NCBI RefSeq assembly: GCF_001039355.2
Contig: NW_019773626.1
Span: 1-64,000 of the forward strand
Direction of reading: 5' to 3'
DNA: 64,000 nucleotides
DNA from: Lingula anatina
Taxonomy: Eukaryota; Brachiopoda; Lingulata; Lingulida; Lingulidae
Shown here: positions 60,568 to 64,000 of the stretch, in pieces
Layout: each line of letters opens with the position of its first letter
Position numbering within the stretch: position 1 is the stretch's first letter
Program-made: the position numbers and the translations under genes
The notes under the pieces: model-generated
The model's input: only the letters and a program-made list of their open reading frames with translations
What the model was told of the DNA's origin: nothing
Database searches by the model: none

Positions 60568-61496
60568 TAAGGCGAGGCTTACCTGTACAGAGGAATAGAA
60601 AGCGGACTCTCTATCATGGAGGCTTTCTGTCACGTTACACCGAAGCCTGAACCACTGTACATTTTGTGGTATGTGCTCACTATCCCTTTTCATCGCCCAC
60701 TCTCTTTTTTTTCTCTCAGCGTGTGTGTGTGTGCGTGTGATTGGGTGTGCGCGTGTGTGTGTCTGCGTGTGTGTGTGTGAGAGAGGGAGGGCTGTCCCCC
60801 ATTCATTTTGAATAAGCTATATGCATCTCCTGCTATAGGATTATTGTATGATACAAACAATATCATAGTACTGCCAAAGGCAACCATTAATCCTGAATAA
60901 AATTTGTTTACGGTTGTTAAATTGTGAACGTACACTTGGAGCAGTAGACACGTGATCTTTATGTCATGAATGTAAACATAAACATGCTCCGTAGCATATA
61001 ATTAAAGGTAATCGCGTTTAATGTGTCATCCCTGATTGCAGTATACACGGCCAATTTTATTATAAGGGTTAGTTTAGGAAGTACACATCCATAGTGGCCC
61101 AGATTGAACGATTGGATACCCACTCTCTGGCAATTAAGATGTTTACACAAAGACGGTTGATTGAGAAATGTACTACCATGGTACAGCTATGTATTCACGG
61201 TTGAGGCTGAAATGAGACTTTAAAGAACAACCCAGGCATGGAATTAAAGCTGTGTCTTTAAAGTGGCGTTACAACTGTGTTTGAGGTAATGGATATATTA
61301 AACCTAAAACACAATCGTTACCACATCAGAGAAAATAACTCCTGTGTTGATGCAAAGAAACCAAGTCAACGAAAACTGATCTTTATTACCAAATACATGT
61401 ACGTTAAATTTCCACAAACATGGCTGTAGGGTATATATAATATAATTGATTTTCCCTGCTCTTCCAATCAACCCTATTTGCCGATCTGTATCAAGA

Positions 61497-61622
61497 TACT
61501 GAAAAATCACTGAAATAAAGAGCCTGGTTCACTTTGATTTGCACAAGTGAGCCTACCGGTACTGAAAAATCACTGAAATAAAGAGCCTGGTTCACTTTGA
61601 TTTGCACAAGTGAGCCTACCGG
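61497..61622. repeat. Perfect 63 bp tandem duplication upstream of copy E
   Basis: Two identical adjacent units (61497-61559 and 61560-61622), each beginning 'tactgaaaaatcactgaaat' and ending 'gtgagcctaccgg'. No mismatch seen. Confidence 0.95.
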
Positions 61623-61908
61623 TAGTCCTACACGTTAGCCTACATATGTCATGCTAACCATATAGTGTATGAATGACGGGTCACGGTGCAGTTTGTTAAA
61701 CTTGCTGTGTCTCTCTTCATCTATGAGCGAGAGAGCGAAGGGGAAAATGTTGCTGACATTAAAAAATATATGTATGACCTCGCGGCACTGTGTATTTTAA
61801 GATTATACGCAATATCGTAGCGTCCTAAAACACTTTATCAGTTGACACACGTGTGCATTTCAGGTCAGTCAATGTAACCGATTGGTATTTGCGCTGTAGA
61901 CGGGCAAC

Positions 61909-63506
61909 ATGGCAGACACTACTTGTTGGAAACTTTTCTGTGTCATCATGGGCCTTTTAGATGCTGCTGTCTACTCTGTCACGTTATCAGGTTGGCCAGC
62001 GTTCATGTACATATTTATAGAGGAACGGTTTTATTATTCCCGTTGCGACTTCGATACTGTAGGCAATTCTAGTGCTGATTGTACTGGTCTTGGTAACTGC
62101 ACGCAAGAAACAGATGGAGAGACCCTCGTGCAAAAGTGCACTGAGCAGGAAGAGATTTTAAATCTAGTTTTCACTGTCGCTTTCGTCGGTTTAGGTTCCC
62201 TTTTTATACTTGGTTATGTCTATGATCATTGCGGTACAGTCTGTTCGAGGATCATATCTATGTAAGTATATTTCCATCACACTGCGTAAGAACAATTTTA
62301 ACGTACCTTTATCTGTTGTATGAATTAAGATATAAGTAGAGCATAGACAGTGCACGCAATTCGCTCTTAATGCCACTACGCTAAAATACCGCTTGATATC
62401 AGTATCAAGAGCCCAAAAATTACTATGGGAAGCATTACAGTAGATAAACGGCAAATGTCTAATTTTGTGTCCTTTGACGTTTTCTTAAAGATGCCTTTGT
62501 GTCGGTGGGTGTCTCTTGATGGCATTGGTTGAGAGAGGTATGGCCTTAATTCTTTTTAATTGATTGTATTCAGCGTTAGTCCCTGCGGAGTTGGATCGAT
62601 CTATGTAGACAGATCGCTTCGATGGAAATGGGGCCTTAGATGTAATATATTAAGATTTAACCAAATAGACTGTGCCATTAAGGGGCGAACGATTTTAACA
62701 GAAACAATCAACCTGTGCTCATGCAATAATGGATAGTGGCATTGGTCCACATTACACATTTTAACAATATGTCCAGAAATCAAAACGAAACTATCAAAAT
62801 ATTGCAGAAAAATTGGTAAATAATACATAGTCTTTTGTTGACAGGAACAGAATGGCTGTTATTTCCTGGTGCTGTATTCCACCTAATGGGAGGGTTACAG
62901 TTGTCAATAACCGACGTCCAGGTTGCGGTATTATTTCCGAAGCTTAAAGCGACACTCACCTGTTTGGTATCCGGTGCCAGAGACGTTAGCGGTTTTGTCC
63001 CTATTCTTTTGAAGGTATAACTTAAGCGAACTCTCACACGCTATCATACCTGTATAGTTACCTTTATATGTATGTCTGTAATTGTCTAATATATATTCAG
63101 AAACCCGGTGGACATGTCATCATGTAACAAGCAAAAAAAAAAACGAAGAGACGTTCATGTCATATAAAATTTGATATTTTGGCTGTCTGGCCTCTGTTAA
63201 TTTGTGTGTACACGTTAATTTTGTTGTTTTTAAAATATAATTTGACATTTTATTAATTGTAGATGGCGTACCAGGCCGGAGTGTCGTACAAGACGTGCAT
63301 GTTCAGCTTTGCCGGTATCATACTTCTTATGTCTTCTGTCAACACATTCACCCTTCCACCTAGACAGGATGACGACGGGAATAACATTGATGTAGACTGC
63401 TGTTTAAAGATGAATAAACGCAGCAGAATAACTAAGGAAGCTTCTACTGGTATTAACAAGTTTGATCAGAATGACGTGAATGAATCTACTGTTAATGAGC
63501 CGTTTG
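61909..63506 (+). CDS. SLC43-type MFS transporter copy E, exons 1-4 (partial, continues past the window)
   Basis: Exons: 61909-62261, 62491-62537, 62845-63014, 63263-63506, in phase and with the same phases as C and D. It starts MADTTCWKLFCVIMG; helix 1 then GWPAFMYIFIEERFYYSRC; loop with NSS and NCT sequons; GYVYDHCG; helices 3-6 in exons 2-4 (MAYQAGVSYKTCMFSFAGII). Exon 4 ends at a gtgagc donor after NEPFG. The remaining exons (central loop and helices 7-12) should lie beyond 64000; none is found between 63507 and 64000. No disabling change is seen in the part present. Closest neighbour by eye is copy D, with which it also shares upstream and intron 1 sequence. Confidence 0.9.
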
Positions 63507-64000
63507 GTGAGCATCCAGTTAGGGAACCATTTTCATTAAACAAAACGAGTGATAACGTAAAAAAGTACTGACAATTTAAAGATATTTTGTGGCTAAATGT
63601 TTCAAGTCAAATAGTAACTAATCTTTTTTAGTATTTAATGCTAGAGTTTACATGGCAGACATTTTTTGAAGATATTGCACATCTTGCTCTATTTGAGGTA
63701 AATTATAGAAATTGATTTAATGTTATCAACTGCATAATATTTGTTTTTCTTTTGTGCTCGTCATTTAGTCTTACATCCTTTCTCCTTTGAATCAGTAGAT
63801 ACATACTTATTTCGCACAAAGCATCAAGAATGGTAGACGTCTTGAATTTCGAATTAAATCAAATTAATTCAATTGTTTAGGATAATAAACATTACATCTC
63901 TCCAAACAATTACACAAGTGAAAAAAAATACATAAGCAGTCATCAAAAAATGTAGTTTTTTGGACAGTTCACCATTTTCATTGGGGTTCTTGTTGGATAA

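Larger units (their letters stand above)
59741..61908. other. Intergenic region between SLC43 copies D and E
   Basis: Holds a CA array (59863-59890), a family 2 MITE (60343-60567), a GT-rich stretch (60719-60782), the block shared with the C-D intergenic region (about 61085-61290), a 63 bp tandem duplication (61497-61622) and the conserved region directly ahead of copy E. No gene. Confidence 0.6.

Noticed and set aside
1-64000. tRNA, rRNA or CRISPR-like arrays
   Set aside because: No cloverleaf, rRNA segment or regularly spaced direct repeat was seen; the only tRNA-like sequence is the primer site of the LTR element.

Overview
The window looks like a piece of animal nuclear genome. Genes are split into short exons with GT-AG introns. 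The DNA is AT-rich, full of microsatellites, and carries several transposon families, one 494-base assembly gap (23098-23591) and a single N at 14053. Gene content (secreted laccase-type multicopper oxidases and SLC43-type transporters, both in tandem arrays) fits a marine lophotrochozoan, most likely a mollusc. That placement is an inference; no sequence search was possible.

Layout. 1677-3049: an unrecognised two-exon gene. 4243-13052: MCO1, 13 coding exons, 785 residues. 14602-14946: only the first exon of an SLC43-type transporter, with a 5-base deletion (copy A). 17594-18013 (minus): a weak ORF. 21724-38041: MCO2, the paralogue of MCO1, with the same 13-exon structure and 777 residues; its intron 10 holds a 4.9 kb Ty3/Gypsy-type LTR retrotransposon. 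39534-46461: SLC43 copy B, full length but with a 10-base frameshifting deletion in exon 3 and a Tc1/mariner element in intron 2. 47822-52896: copy C, intact, 9 exons, 577 residues. 54083-59740: copy D, intact, 9 exons, 565 residues. 61909-63506: copy E, first four exons, running off the window end. The exon sums of MCO1, MCO2, C and D are all exact multiples of three, which is strong internal support for the hand-built models.

How it arose. The left two thirds is one segmental tandem duplication: about 150-15382 pairs with about 16300-40326, colinear through MCO and ending inside intron 1 of the SLC43 gene. This explains why copy A is a single stranded exon. Because the two halves are paralogous, each serves as the empty site for later insertions in the other. 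The LTR element (4-base TAGA duplication), a 980 bp foldback element (GTGTTAC duplication) and a TTA-flanked MITE can each be defined to the base this way. A second, separate tandem expansion (period about 8 kb) produced SLC43 copies D and E.

Likely biology. The MCOs keep all four copper-ligand motifs and have a signal peptide and a hydrophobic C-terminal tail, so they should be extracellular, membrane-tethered copper oxidases acting on phenols or metal ions. The SLC43 proteins are 12-helix MFS carriers; the family's known substrates are neutral amino acids or purine nucleobases. A functional link between the two gene families is not shown by the sequence beyond adjacency.
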